DNA of 64,000 nucleotides, from the NCBI GenBank assembly GCA_000827495.1, contig KN817519.1, positions 202,462 to 266,461 on the forward strand, written 5' to 3'. The stretch comes from Hypholoma sublateritium FD-334 SS-4. Its lineage: Eukaryota; Basidiomycota; Agaricomycetes; Agaricales; Strophariaceae. The position numbers were made by a program, and so were the translations under genes. Shown here piece by piece: positions 11,655 through 25,375 of this stretch (position 1 is the first letter of the stretch; every line of letters starts with the position of its first letter). The notes under the pieces are model-generated. The model was not told the origin of the DNA. It saw nothing but the letters and a program-made list of their open reading frames with translations, and made no database searches.

Positions 11655-13691
11655 ATGTTACAGCTCACGTCGTGTAGAGCTGTTTCGCGCTCTCTTTACT
11701 CTGCTCGTGGTCAGTTCCGTCATTTAGTCTCTTAAGCCTACTGACATATCCTGCAGCTTCGCTCCTTTCTGCATGGACGCGTCGCAACCCGTCCACACTG
11801 CTGGCGAGCACAGGTTTGTTACTTATACAGTACCAGTCGAAAATGGTCCCCTGACGCTCAAACAGTGTCCAGGCGAGGATATGCTGAGCAGTTCTTGCGG
11901 TCGAAGCCTCACATGAACATTGGAACTATAGGTTCGTCATTCTTCTAATAGAGCAACCTTTTATTTCTGAACGAGAGCTGGCAGGCCACGTTGACCATGG
12001 AAAGACTACATTGACTGCTGCTATCACCAAAGTACTCGCAGAACAAGGGGGTGCCCAGTTCACCGACTACGACCAAATCGACAAAGCTCCAGAAGAGAAA
12101 GCTCGCGGTATCACCATCAACTCCGCTCATGTTGAATACGAAACCGCGAATCGTCATTATGGCCATATTGACTGTCCTGGACACGCTGATTGTTAGTTAC
12201 TCCCCCGTCTATTAACCTATCGGACTAATGGCAGTTCAGACATCAAGAACATGATTACTGGTGCCGCTCAGATGGACGGCGCTATCATTGTTGTCTCCGC
12301 TACGGATGGGCAAATGCCTCAGACCCGCGAACATTTGCTCCTGGCTCGTCAAGTTGGAATTGAGCGACTGGTTGTTTTCATCAACAAGATTGATCAGGTC
12401 TCGGACCCCGAAATGCTGGAACTCGTGGATATGGAAATGCGTGAAATTTTGTCGACTTACAACTTTGATGGAGAGAACACTCCCATCGTCATGGGCTCAG
12501 CTTTGGCTTGCCTTGAAGGACGTGACAAAGAAATCGGCGCGGACAAGATTTTGGAGCTTACAAAGGCTTGTGATGATTGGCTTTTACAACCCACTCGTGT
12601 GTATCAATCTCTTCCCAGAAGGCGGTAAACTTGATTTTAATGAACTTTTTAGGTGACCTTGAAAAGCCCTTCTTGTTGGCCGTCGAAGGTTCGCTTATAC
12701 GATATGAATCCATCCATGATGTGAAACTTGATCAACTATCTTCTCTCAGATGTATTTTCCGTCTCTGGTCGTGGAACTGTAGCAACAGGCCGTGTAAGAG
12801 ACGTTTTGTCATGTCGCTCCAAATCTGTCTTATTTGTCTTCCCAGGTCGAACGTGGCGTTGCTACCAAGGGCACTGAGGTTGAAATCATTGGTTTCGGCT
12901 CCACCATGAAGACTACTCTTACTGGCATTGGTAAGCTTCCTCACACCACCTCTATATGCAGGACATCACTCACAAAATATATAATATATTTAGAAATGTT
13001 CCACAAGGAACTTGACCGTGTAAATAAGAAACTTTTTCCAATTTACTCCTTGAGCTTATCTCTTCTTTGCTAGGCTGAGGCTGGTGATAATATGGGAGCT
13101 CTTCTTCGCGGAATGAAGCGTGAACAGATTCGTCGTGGCCATGTCCTCGCTATCCCCGGTACTATCAAATCCGCCAAGAAATTCAAGGCTCAACTCTACG
13201 TTGGTAGTTGCAATTCTATGTATAAGCTATGTCTGACTGGCATTAATTTTTAGATCCTGACCAAAGATGAAGGTTCGCGTTGTTTTTGTATAGTTACCAC
13301 GTTCTCGATACTTACGTCAAAAAAAAGGTGGACGCTACACACCTTTCATGGTCAACTACAGGCCTCAGTGCTTCGTCCGCACTGCTGACGTTACCGTGGG
13401 TCTCACGTTCCCAGAAGGCACCCCCGATGCCGCTGAGAAAATGGTAACTGCTTTTCTTCGCCGCTTGAAAATATTATTAATGATCATGCAGGTCATGCCC
13501 GGAGATAACCTCGAGATGGTCTGCAGTCTTGTGTTCGACATCGCCCTCGAAGTTGGTACTCGTTTCACCCTCCGCGAAGGCAACAAAACTAGTCAGTTTT
13601 CCTAGCTCAATTTGATCCTTTGGACATTCTGACATTGTACTCTACAGTTGGAACTGGTCTTGTCACTGAGATTATGGAGTACGCTCAATGA
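11655..13691 (+). CDS. TUF1: Mitochondrial elongation factor Tu
   Basis: GTPase delivering aminoacyl-tRNA to mitochondrial ribosomes. The ATG at 11655 opens a basic mitochondrial presequence ([18 protein letters not shown]). The mature part begins [19 protein letters not shown] (G1), followed by [15 protein letters not shown] (G2), DCPGHADYIKNM (G3), NKID (G4) and SAL (G5). Domain II includes [17 protein letters not shown] and domain [19 protein letters not shown] and [14 protein letters not shown]. It ends EIMEYAQ at TGA 13689-13691. About 13 introns are needed, and all phases close. The donor after QLY (GTTGGT) is weak but restores the expected LYILTKDEGG. At DCPGHAD the acceptor must be TTCAG near 12240 to keep frame. 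Identity is secure. Confidence 0.95.
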
Positions 13692-14027
13692 TCAAGTATT
13701 AGGATGCTCGAAACCCCCACTCCGCTATAAAATAGCCCCCACATTGCTGAAATCATATGTGGTCTCCAAAAATCCCACCCCATACATAGATGGAACCGAT
13801 CCTTATAATGTCTTCCCTTTACATAATTATTTAACTATTGACTTCGGTTTGAACATCCTCTTTGGCCTTGTGAGATAACATGATCAAAATTCAAATGAAG
13901 TCGCTTAAAAGGGGAAGTTCGTAAAAAAAAATCTTGGCTCGAGCGTTGAGCGTACATAACCGACGGAACCAGTGCTGGTGTAGCCGGGCAAGTCAGGGAC
14001 CCGCTCTTATAGTTCCATACCTCCACC
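13692..14027. other. Intergenic TUF1 to GCV3
   Basis: TUF1 3' end and GCV3 promoter. A TATAAAA-like stretch near 13727 is about 300 bp from the next ATG, too far to be its TATA box with confidence. No gene seen. Confidence 0.5.
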
Positions 14028-14778
14028 ATGCAGGCCAGTCTCCGCTCGTTAACTCGCGCAAGGGCTTCATTCGCTCCGGCATGGAGAATGTCACAAACTG
14101 CACAGCACGTCAGTGCCATGCGCTTCCGCGCTGTCCACAGTAAGTCCTGTTCGCTACCGTCCTTGGCTACCTCGTCGTCTGATCATTGGCCCTATAGCGA
14201 AAAGATACACCGTCGAACACGAACTCGTCAACTTCGATGATGCTACTGGCGTTGGCATAGTGTCCATAACGGACCATGCGCAATCCGTCCTCGGTGACGT
14301 TGTGTACGTCGAATTGCCCGCTGTCGGCACATCATTCCAACAAGGAGGTCGGGATACCGTTTCATCCTTTCAATATTGAAGTTAAATCCCTGTCGCAGAC
14401 CAAATCGGAGCGGTCGAGAGTGTTAAGGCGGCTTCTGACATTGTGAGTGCCGCCTTGCATGTATTTTTCATTCCGTTGAGTTATATTTCCATCAGTACGC
14501 GCCTGTTTCCGGCACGGTTGAGGAGATCAACGAACAACTAGCGGACCAGCCAGGCCTGCTTAACAAATCGGCCGAGAGCCAAGGTATGGATACATGAATC
14601 TGGAGAATATATGCGCATACTAATGGGTGCTAGGCTGGCTCTGCAAAATCAGGCTTTCCGACCCTTCCGAAGTAAGTCATTTTCTCAGCAGCTTTCCAAG
14701 GGAATTGGGACTGAATTGCGCTTCTAGATGGACAAACTAATGACTGAGGAGGATTATAAGAAGAGTTATGAAGAGTAG
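14028..14778 (+). CDS. GCV3: Glycine cleavage system H protein, mitochondrial
   Basis: Lipoyl carrier of the mitochondrial glycine decarboxylase complex, shuttling the aminomethyl group between P, T and L proteins. The start MQASLRSLTRARASFAPAW is a typical mitochondrial presequence. The mature domain begins KRYTVEHELVNFDDATG, then GIVSITDHAQSVLGDVVYVE, and the lipoylation segment is GAVESVKAASDIYAP, with the lysine of SVKAA as the attachment residue. The end is MDKLMTEEDYKKSYEE at TAG 14776-14778. Introns: GTAAGT...TATAG, GTCGGG...CGCAG, GTGAGT...ATCAG, GTATGG...CTAG and GTAAGT...CTAG. About 165 residues, as usual. Confidence 0.95.
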
Positions 14779-14901
14779 AAGTTGGATGTTCTATCCAGCG
14801 CTCATTGCTATACGTAGAGAACGCAGTCCATCCGGATACAGCCATGCTGGTGCATTTATGACATCTAGAAAGTGCATTGATAGATTATTGTGGAATGACA
14901 T

Positions 14902-15363
14902 TCATGAAGACGATGGTGGTGGCTGGGGTTCATATTGATACTTCTCCCCGCGCGCATCCATTCTTTCCTTGGCCTCCCGGAGCGCCCATGTTTGCACACT
15001 AGATGAAATCAATAGTTTGAGTCCAGCACAACAGTGTAAGCACGTCGGGCACATTGCGAGCAACTCACCTGGTGTCGGGCTTGTAGTAGAGCATAACACC
15101 TGCAAATGCCATAGTGCCGAACATGCCCAGATACCACACATTCTCCCAGTCCTCCTTCACTCGCTTCTGGCCGGGAGGTGGTGGCTGAAAGCAATCGTGA
15201 GTTAGCAGTCACAGTCATTGGGCGACAATGGCATTACCTTCTCCGCGAATAGCCACCCAGAGGGTTCATTGTACTGAGGTGCTTCGTGGGATGCATAGCG
15301 TTTAGTCTGGAAACGGGAGGAGCTCGCTCGTAGCCCCCGCACCACAGATGCCGAGGATAACAT
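14902..15363 (-). CDS. Complex I accessory subunit, ESSS/NDUFB11-like
   Basis: Single-pass subunit of the membrane arm of mitochondrial NADH:ubiquinone oxidoreductase. The presequence MLSSASVVRGLRASSSRFQ (ATG 15361-15363) is followed by EPSGWLFAEK, the matrix segment PPPPGQKRVKEDWENVWYLG, one membrane helix MFGTMAFAGVMLYY, then KPDTSVQTWALREAKERMD. It ends at TGA 14902-14904. Two introns (GTAATG...TTCAG and GTGAGT...CTAG). The GWLF and ENVWY...YYKPDT pattern is what identifies the family. It converges on GCV3, 123 bp stop to stop. Confidence 0.85.
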
Positions 15364-15784
15364 GAGTCAAAGGTGCTACGAGACCGTTATTGCTCTACTT
15401 GTTGTAGCTGTCGAGACAAATCGGACTTGCGGAAGTCACAGACAAACAAGATCAAGCAAATTATATTTCATTCACCAGTCTGATTTGACTCTTTGAGCCT
15501 GATGTAATACTTATATTCCGCTGACAACCTCGCCTTCAGCTGAACCTTGAACAACCTTCAGCTTTGCTTGGCCTCTGGAATATTTTTCAAATATTTGAAA
15601 GTGGTCCACTGGATAATGAAACATTTCGAAGCGTTTTACACGACAGACGAGTCCTCTACAAAGCAAAATTGTATTCCTCGAATATTTGTTCAAAACTCGC
15701 CACACGGCGACGAGCTTTACTGTTCAAGAAAGTAAAAGAAAGTAACAGAGACCGTGGAGGTAACCTAACGTCTTAAAAGTACCT
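15364..15784. other. Intergenic spacer
   Basis: Promoter of the ESSS gene plus the NAA40 3' region. Short open frames on both strands show no coding character. I see nothing else. Confidence 0.5.
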
Positions 15785-16754
15785 TTAACATGTGTTTGCG
15801 ACAGGTTTGGATAAAATTTGATAATCGACCTCCTCAACCTCATCTGAATCTCCCTGTTCGCTGTCCATAAAGTCCGGTGATGTAGGATCCAACTTGAATC
15901 TGAAAGATTCAGTCAGCACTGGGTGGGACAACGGCGACGATGTGCTGCTGACCCGGCAGCTTTATAAAAGGAAACCGCCTTGGCATTTGCTACGGGCAAG
16001 GTAAACGAACCAAGCGCCAAAAAGAGAAAGAAATAATCAAACCTTTCAGCACGGTGAGTACAATTTTTTCCATGTTGTTGGACTGGCAAAGCTTTTCCAG
16101 TTCTTTCGTTAGCTTTTTGCCAAAACCTTTGCCTTGTGCTGACGGAGCGACTTGGAGTTCATAACTGGCAAAATTTGAGAGGAAAACGACGAACAAATTA
16201 ACAATTTTAATCGCACCAGTATAATATGTCTTCATCTTCCTCAACTTCATAACGAAAGCTTGTGTAGGCCAACAACTCGTTCGTGGTGGGATCCGTAACC
16301 AGGATGTATCGCGACAGTGAATGGAATAACTCTTTTCGCTTTGCTTCTGGATCCCAGCCGAAGGATGAGGTTTTGCTGCTAACGATAGAGGGAGATATGA
16401 GCAATAGACGAGCAAAATAAATTTGATGTTACATACAAGTCGTACATGTTGGTTTCATAGGTTGACCATATCGCTTCTCGCTGACAGCGCTTGAGGTCTC
16501 GGGAATGCGCAACCTGCAGGGGATACGTCCTATAGAGAAGGTAAATAATTAGATGTGGCTAACACCGAGTCCCGTTAACCTTGAAGCGACTTCATAGGCA
16601 GTGCTGACCAGAGCTGCAAGCCTAGCAGACGGAACCTAGTCAATGCACGAAGTCAATGCACGAATAATGCTGAACAACTCGTAAGTTGTATACAATGTAC
16701 GCGTCTAAATCTCACCTTGTTCGCGGCTTTCACAGCCTTAGATGAAGTGGTCAT
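15785..16754 (-). CDS. NAA40: N-alpha-acetyltransferase 40 (NatD/Nat4), histone H4/H2A N-terminal acetyltransferase
   Basis: GNAT enzyme that acetylates the N-terminus of histones H4 and H2A. It starts at ATG 16752-16754 (MTTSSKAVKAANKVPSA). Then: ETNMYD, SSFGWDPEAKRKELFHSLSR, LLAYTSFRYEVEEDEDILYW, and the acetyl-CoA motif YELQVAPSAQGKGFGKKLT (Q-x-x-G-x-G/A loop). MEKIVLTVLKANAKAVSFYK and GFKLDPTSPDFM follow, then DEVEEVDYQILSKP at the end (TAA 15785-15787). The acidic DEVEEVDYQILSK tail is a NAA40 signature that distinguishes it from Naa10/50. The donor before the last exon is GTCAGC. Length is about 220 residues. Confidence 0.9.
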
Positions 16755-17016
16755 CGTTTATAGAGCCAGAATATGACGAGCAGTGCCTTTATAAGGAGGG
16801 GCCTGTCATGAAGTTACAGAGAGAAGTTTACGCCAGTGGGTAGCGACACCGTCGCAGCGCAAAATATAGCTGGTAGAGCTGCAGAGACGTCAGGACTTGG
16901 CCCGCGCGATCAAATTGGATTTCTAATTTAGGTGAATTTAGCCGTACGCGATCACTTTTTATTGCTCCTTACCATCATCTCAATTCTCCGTTACCTCTAA
17001 GAGGCCTCCCGCAAAT

Positions 17017-18967
<1,951 letters not shown>

Positions 18968-19314
18968 GGCCAAGGCTGTACACCCTAATCAATACTATCT
19001 TTATTTTCGCTTTTCGTGCTATGAATTTTTGTTTACACTGTAGGTTCCCAGTGACTTTCGAGTTGTCTCGTTAGGACTCGTCGTCATATATTATAAAGTC
19101 GACTGTCGTCTTTTATTTAGTTTGACAAGGTCGTTGTACTGAGCGCTGATGCTGGGCTGTGCGGCAAATCCCGATATCAATTCTCACGCGTATCATGCCA
19201 TGAAGCCAGCACGAAGCGATGCAATTTCACGCCTGCATCATTCCCTATCATTCCTCTCTCCTGCCACAGATCCTTCCCGCTGCTTTACGTATCCGCCCTT
19301 AAGCGCTAGAATTA
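18968..19314. other. Intergenic RIO2 to SPF30
   Basis: RIO2 3' region with AT-rich stretches, and the SPF30 promoter. No gene seen. Confidence 0.5.
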
Positions 19315-20091
19315 ATGGATAAGACAGATCTCGAGGCTTATCAGGTCCAGCTTTCCCAGGTCGAGCTAGCGCTCTCCACAGATCCAACGAACGCCGAACT
19401 CTCTGCATTCCGAGATGGACTGAAGGAATATATCGAGCTATCACAGGCTGCTATTGCCCAAGCGGAAGCGGCTTCCTCCTCCAAAGCAGACAGCCGGAAG
19501 AGCGCCAACACCTCGGCGGGGCATGCTTTGTCGGCCGGCGACGACTGCTTGGCAAAATACTCTGGAGATGGCTCGTGGTATCCCGCCCGGGTTATATCTA
19601 TAGGCGGGGCAACGGAGAATCGAGTATACAGTATCATCTTCAAAGGATACAACTCAACGGAACTAGTTAAGGCTAATGAGATCAAGCCGCTGCCACCAAA
19701 CTATGCAAATACGACCGCGCCCGCAACTAACAAACGCAAGCTGAGTAAAGTGGAAGAGGAGGAAAAGGAGAAGAAAAAGAAGAAGAACGAGAAGAAGCTC
19801 GAGTCAAAAGCTGCAAAGGCGAAGGAGCAGATGGCGAAGCAAGCGACATGGCAGAAGTTTGCAAAGAAATCAGAGAAGAAAGGTGGCTTGCACCATATCG
19901 CAGGAGTATCGGGGACAAGTATCTTCAAGACACCAGACAACCCCCTGGGCAAAGGTCAGGTTTCTGTCTATATCGTATTAACGTTCACTGACGCCTTTGC
20001 AGTTGGTGTAACAGGAAGTGGTAAGGGCATGACAGAGGTTGCCTCGAAAAGCAAGCACAAGTTTGAAGTACGAGACGAAGATGCCCAATAG
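19315..20091 (+). CDS. SPF30: Splicing factor SPF30/SMNDC1 (Tudor domain)
   Basis: Nuclear spliceosome assembly factor whose Tudor domain binds symmetric dimethylarginine on Sm proteins. Starts MDKTDLEAYQVQLSQVELAL; N-terminal coiled helix up to about residue 60. Tudor domain at about residues 75-125: AGDDCLAKYSGDGSWYPARV, then YSIIFKGYNSTELVKANEIK, with the aromatic cage residues W, Y and F visible. A Lys/Glu-rich segment (150-195) follows, then WQKFAKKSEKKGGLHHIAGV and SIFKTPDNPLGKGKVG-type sequence with one intron (GTCAGG...TGCAG) before the last exon. About 240 residues, ending TAG 20089-20091. The WQKF...KSIFKTP...GKVGV pattern is typical. Confidence 0.9.
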   Translation: MDKTDLEAYQVQLSQVELALSTDPTNAELSAFRDGLKEYIELSQAAIAQAEAASSSKADSRKSANTSAGHALSAGDDCLAKYSGDGSWYPARVISIGGATENRVYSIIFKGYNSTELVKANEIKPLPPNYANTTAPATNKRKLSKVEEEEKEKKKKKNEKKLESKAAKAKEQMAKQATWQKFAKKSEKKGGLHHIAGVSGTSIFKTPDNPLGKGQVSVYIVLTFTDAFAVGVTGSGKGMTEVASKSKHKFEVRDEDAQ

Positions 20092-20827
20092 ATAAGGGGG
20101 AGAAATGTGAGAGTCACATAATTGTATGCGCACGATTTCCCACTAATTTGTGGTTTGTGCTCCAGGTGTAAATTTCGGACTTATGTTGCACCAGTTGATA
20201 TGATAATGACTCTACTTCTCCAACTTCAGGCATTACGGCTTGATCACTCCACTTGACCAACCACGGGGCTTAAGCTTAAACGCTTGCTAGAATGAGTGTC
20301 TTTATCTTTTGATCGTATTGCAAGTCAACGCCTCATTTCTAACTTATATTCTTTTGGTTGTTCCTACGGTTGCTGAATCGTCTCAGATGTGAGCCGCATG
20401 AAAGTGAGGTAAGTAAGGTCTTCTGGCATCGTGGCCTCAGATAAATGTGTTATGTGGCTCTGGGTATACATGTAGGCGACCCTTCCATGGTCCTAAACCA
20501 CGTCAAGACAGGTAACATTTGTATGGCATAATCAGACTGAGGTTGGTGCGCTCTGTTTGTGCCAGGGCAGAAGGAACGCTCTCTATAAGCCACGTTGGGT
20601 AACATAGCTGTCGTAATATTGTTGCAGCTACTCATACTATCCACAAGTAAGCTTATGAATGAATCTACACTAATAGTGTACAATCGTCCTGAATCGTTAT
20701 TTTCACGAATCGCTATTGCTAACGTACTAAAGTATCCTCAAATTTTCGGGAAGGCAAGTACTACAGCCATCCACCGTAGATCGTATATATACAAGCAAGT
20801 CCATCCTATGCGTTCCAATTTCAAATT
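20092..20827. other. Convergent intergenic spacer, 736 bp
   Basis: Lies between the 3' ends of SPF30 and PIL1. Moderately AT-rich. No ORF with coding character, no repeat and no tRNA fold that I could find. Confidence 0.5.
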
Positions 20828-22591
20828 TTACAGACCTGGCTCCTGATACGGAGGAAGATCGTCCTCTTTGTTATCTTTGGGAGGGACATTAGGGCCTGCG
20901 CCTCCATGTAGCACACGCTCGCGTTCCTCGCGCTCGAGCCTCTTCTTCTCCTCTTCGGCAGTCTCATGCGGAGGCTGCGTAGCGGACGAAGGAGCAGCTG
21001 CAGCAGGTGGAGGCGCCTGCTGCGAATACGAGGCGGCGAGGCGGCGCTTCTCCTCCTCCGCGGACGGGTAGGCAGGGCTTCCGGAGACGGGGGCCTGACC
21101 GTACGTCTCGGGCTGGGGTTGGGTCGCTGGGAAGCCGGCAGTGCGCGGGCCCGCGAAGTCCGACGCGCGTTTGATGTCGTGGAGCGAGCCACTGGCCGGA
21201 CCAGGACCGTCAGGACCCGCGGCGACGGGAAGGCCGGTCTCCGCCACGGTGGGGGTAATTTCCGGGAAGGTGGGCACAGGGCTGGTGGCCGATCCTGGGT
21301 AGGACAGCACATCCTGGGGTACCGGAGCGGTAGCAGGGGACAGATGGATCGGAGTGGGCATCTGGTTTAATGCCTGGGGGTTGATCGGAGGGGAGCTGGC
21401 GCCAATGGGGTACGTGGAGGTGGTCGGCAGCGGCCTGCCAGTTGGAGGGGTTGGTGTCGGGCTAGCGGCTGTGGCGGGGAGAGAGTCGAGGCTGGACAAT
21501 TCACTTGCATGGCTTTCGCCGAAGCTGCGTGTGTCGGATCTGCTCAGGTCTGCAGCTGCGACTTGAGGAGGGAGATTGATGTGTCCGGTCTTGTAGTTGT
21601 CCAAAGCGCGCTGGAGGGATGCGCGCACTGCACCCGTGGTTTGTGCGCCGGTATAGGGTGATGTGGGAGTAGGGGGGATAGCAGGTAAAGCAGAAATAAT
21701 AGGTGAAGCTGCTTGCGACAGGAGGACAAGTTTCTCGCCGTACTGCAGAAGATAAGATTAGTTGACGGCATCCGATATGACGGGGTCGATATTACCTCTC
21801 TGATGGCATCCCACTTCATCTGTTCACTTTCTTTTACAGCTTTCCTTTTCAAGAGCTCAACCTCGCGTTCGAGCTGCTGATCGTCCGATTCGGCTTTGCG
21901 CAGTTGTTCGCGCAGATCGATGACACGCTTTTCATTTCCCTTCTGTTGTTCATGCTCAATACGCGCAATCTGATTGTGGAGCCCAATGCGGATGTTGCGA
22001 CGAGGTTGGAGAGTGGTTTCTGCATCTCTTAGTGCCTTCAAAGGGGCACGAGCGCTGTCCAATTTGGTCGAAAGGGAGCTGGCAAGAGAACCTTGCACGA
22101 AATTCAGATAGGCAAGTCTGTCAGTGACTGAAAGATGGGTGTTAGCAAAGATGATCATGATGATCGGGGACATATCGCACCATCTTTGAGATCCTCTGCC
22201 TCGGACTGGCCCCATGTGTACAGTTCCTTGCTCTGTGATTTGGAGTTGCGAGAGACACTATCATAGTCGATCGAAATGCCTTTCTCGACCGTAATGATTT
22301 TCTGCACAGGAGTTGTTGCGCTAGAGTATTGTGAGGAGAGATTCCGCAGCTGAAGGAGGCGACTTACGAATACTGCTGCTGGAGGCTGCGGAATTGATAC
22401 TGGATGCTCTCGAGAGCGTGAGATTTCGAGCCCTGTGCTGCGGCCTCATTGGCGGAGGGCTGGGTTGCAGCATCGGGGCTGGAGGCGGGGTGTGGCTGGA
22501 GACTGGCGGGGATGTGCTGTGCGAGGGGGGACGCGTTGAGGGCGTTCTGCGCCTTGTCTGCAAAGGAGGTGAGGAAGCCGGGGACGGGCAT
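20828..22591 (-). CDS. PIL1: Eisosome core BAR-domain protein (Pil1/Lsp1)
   Basis: Forms plasma-membrane eisosome furrows by PI(4,5)P2-dependent BAR-domain assembly. It starts at ATG 22589-22591 with MPVPGFLTSFADKAQNALNA. The BAR domain runs through HALESIQYQFRSLQQQYS, KIITVEKGISIDYDSVSRNS, YTWGQSEAEDLKDVTDRLAY, NFVQGSLASSLSTKLDSARA, RRNIRIGLHNQIARIEHEQQ and ELLKRKAVKESEQMKWDAIR. After EYGEKLVLLSQAASP comes a Pro/Ser/Thr-rich tail of about 260 residues ending LPPYQEPGL (TAA 20828-20830). Signature positions match Pil1-family proteins. The C-terminal tail is longer than in yeast, as is usual in basidiomycetes. Confidence 0.92.
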
Positions 22592-22694
22592 TGTGCTTAT
22601 TGGTGAATGGATTGCGGTCAAGGAGCTACTCTTATATAGCAAATTGAAACGACGTCATATGTACAGCAATCACAAACACGCGACAACACACAGC

Positions 22695-23806
22695 CTAGAC
22701 GACGATCTTCTTGGCAGCCTTGCCCTTTCTCTCCGAGTCCTTGTGCGACAGGAATTCCACCTCCGTCGACAGAGGCGCAGCAAGACGCGCGCTCTCTGCG
22801 TACCCCAGCACGCTCGTTTTGAAGTGCTTCCCGACTCCCTCGATGCGCTCACGCAGGGCAACATCTTCCTCCGAGCCCGGCGCCAGACGTGTCCAGATCG
22901 AAAGGCGGTAGAACTGCGGTCGCGTAGACACAATGACACCTGTGATCAGCGACGCCGAGCCACTGCCATCGGTCAGTGAGGGCGAGGGGTCAAAGGTCTC
23001 GCCGATCGCAGCAAGCATCTGCGAGCAAACTTGTGAATACGCAGCACGCAGTCGGGGCTATGTACGACACTGCACATACCGTGTACAGCCACATCTTATC
23101 AACGTTACCGCGATTTTTGTCCTTTGGCAATTGGATGCTCCATTTTCCACCGTTCTTGTTCGCGTCATCTTCCCATGCGGGAATGATTCCTTCCTGAACA
23201 ATATGTCAGCACTGAGCATTGAGACTTCCGACCGTTGGCTAGACCTTGAACAGATAATAGTTGGCCTTCTGTGGCAGTTGCGAAGGAGGTATGATATTAT
23301 TGTACAATCTACGCAATGTCAGTCATCAGCTTGCGGGCTACTCGGGAAAGCGGTAGTGGCTCACCCCCAGAACTCTTCTACGCTATCGAAGCTGATGACA
23401 CGCTTGATATCCTCCATCCAGCCCTGAGCGGCTGCTACATTAGGGGTTGAAGCAATGGGTGTCTGGGGAAACGCAGAAATCGGTGTCTGCGGCATATTAC
23501 GACCTTTGGTCGCAGGGGAGTCGAACCACAGGGTCCAGGGAGAGTATAAGGGGTGCTATAGATGATGATCAGCTGATTACCGTGATTTGGGCGCTAATTC
23601 CTTACTTTGACATTGAAGTTTGTGGGATCACTGAAGACGGTTTTGATTCCCTCAGCCTGAGCTTGCATGTCCACCTCCTGTATTTCTCCCGCCTCCAGCA
23701 ATTCCTCTTCGCCAGGAACGGTAGTTTCCTGGTCAGCCAGCGCAGCAGAGAGCGCAGCTCTCGAAGCTTGCAGTGCCGGGCCAGTTAGTGCAGATGTAGC
23801 GCTCAT
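22695..23806 (-). CDS. CDC33: mRNA cap-binding translation initiation factor eIF4E
   Basis: Binds the 7-methyl-GTP cap and recruits eIF4G. It starts at ATG 23804-23806 (MSATSALTGPALQASRAALS). After an acidic N-terminus and one intron comes HPLYSPWTLWFDSPATKG, then an insertion of about 30 Ser/Pro/Thr residues (MPQTPISAFPQTPIAS...), then GWMEDIKRVISFDSVEEFW, NYYLFKEGIIPAWEDDANKN, GGKWSIQLPKDKNRG and LITGVIVSTRPQFYRLSIWT. The cap-stacking tryptophans correspond to W in GWMED and W in PAWED; the third conserved W is in SIWT. Stop TAG 22695-22697. About 290 residues, longer than yeast (213) because of the N-terminus and the insertion. Confidence 0.92.
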
Positions 23807-24207
23807 GGTAGTATTTTATGCAGATATAGATATGCGGGGGCTGGCAGTGGCAATGACGCAGACAAAGAGAAAAAAGACAGCCACAGATTCAGATTTTACT
23901 TGCTGATGCGGGACGCGAAGGAAAAGACGCAGAGCTGAGGCTGAACAATTGAAATTAAGAATAGAGTGGAGCAAGCTTTGAGGCGGGTAATTTCGAGGTC
24001 GTGGTTTAGGTGAGAGGCTCGTAAAGATGGGATTTTTGTTGAAAGCCCATTTCACGTGACCTTCGGGCCCGCCGTCATGGACCGGAGATGATCGCGGTTG
24101 TTTATCAGATAAGCTGCGGTGGGGAATCCGAACTCCGCTGCCGGTCGGATTTGTCTCTTGCCTCCCGCCATCCTCCCGACTCGCCATCCTTCCCCCAAAA
24201 GCGTCCC
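23807..24207. promoter_or_regulatory. Divergent promoter eIF4E / mitochondrial carrier
   Basis: 401 bp between the divergent ATGs. No TATA box seen. Contains a CACGTG-type core (TTCACGTGAC, about 24050-24059), a plausible E-box/bHLH site. Confidence 0.4.
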
Positions 24208-25375
24208 ATGGATGCATTCCAGGCAAAGCTCGTCGCTGCCGCGACGGGCTCTACCCTCACGGCTCTCACCAGTGCGTATCCCTCTCTTTCGGCTTGCTCC
24301 GGACCCAACTGACAGTTTGCAGTGACTCCGTTCGACCTGGTGAAGACCAGGTTGCAGACCCAACCCGTTCAGCCACGTCCGCTTTTCCCCCGACCTCCAA
24401 TTAATACATGCTGTCAACCTTCTAATGCAGCCTCATGTATCCGAAACATGTCGTCGCTCGCAAGAGCGCTGCCTACGGAGGTGGTCTGCGTGTGGGAAGG
24501 CGGTATGCTCAGGACAGAGCGTGTCAATGGTGTTTTCGACGCTCTCCGGCACGTTCTACGTGCGGAAGGGGTGCGTGGGCTTTGGAAAGGCGTAGGGACG
24601 ACACTGTGAGTAAACTTTCGCTTTCTAATCGTAACGGTTATTAACAGACTTTTCCAGCGTTATCGGCGTTCCTTCTTCCTCGGCATATATTCTCACATAC
24701 GACCATTTGCTGAACGTTGTCATCCCACCTCTCGTGTCATCTCAGGCATTTACCCCCCTCTTAGCCGGCGTGATAGCACGATCCGCTATAACGACCATTG
24801 CATCCCCCTTGGAACTCATCCGCACCAACCTCCAATCAACTCCCCTTTCCCCGAACAATCCTCATACCCTCCGCTCTGTTCTTTCCTCCTTCCGACTTCT
24901 AGCCCAAACAAATGGGTTCCGAAGCCTATGGCGTGGGTTGGGACCCACGCTCTGGCGCGATGTTCCTTTCTCCGGTTTCTATTGGGCCAGCTATGAGACA
25001 TGGAAACGGACGTTTTCAAGATATGGCCACGAAGGAACTTGGGTCGCTTTTATCAGCGGTGCCATTAGTGGGACTTCTGCAGCGCTAATAACGTCGCCCT
25101 TCGATGTTCTCAAAACCCGACGGCAGGCTCTCGTTATGACAGCTACACACCACCACATCTCCAGCACATGGCCTCTTCTTCTACAGATTATTCGGACTGA
25201 GGGCTCTTCTGCGTTGTTCGCTGGAATCACCCCTCGAGTCGCCAAGATCGCGCCTGCTTGTGGCATCATGATTTCATGTTTTGAGGTATGCATCCGTAAC
25301 ACTCCACTAATAGCTCCATGCTTACAATTTATCTTCCTCCAGGGTGTTGGTAAATTTCTCAGAAAGCCCCAATAG
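24208..25375 (+). CDS. MTM1: Mitochondrial carrier, Mtm1/SLC25A39-40 type
   Basis: Inner-membrane carrier; SLC25A39 members import glutathione, and yeast Mtm1 affects manganese and iron handling. Three Px[DE]xx[KR] repeats are visible: TPFDLVKTRLQTQP (first), SPLELIRTNLQSTP (second) and SPFDVLKTRRQALV (third). Each is followed by a carrier half-repeat motif such as EGVRGLWKGVGTTL, NGFRSLWRGLGPTLWRDVPF and EGSSALFAGITPRVAKIAPA. The matrix loop after the first helix is long and holds TEVVCVWEGGMLRTERVNG, typical of the Mtm1/SLC25A39 branch. ATG 24208; four or so introns; stop TAG 25373-25375. About 330 residues. Substrate is inferred from the branch only. Confidence 0.85.

Noticed and set aside
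12181..12245. Possible frame break in TUF1 at GHAD
   Set aside because: Choosing acceptor TTCAG rather than GGCAG keeps the frame and gives the invariant GHADYIKNM.
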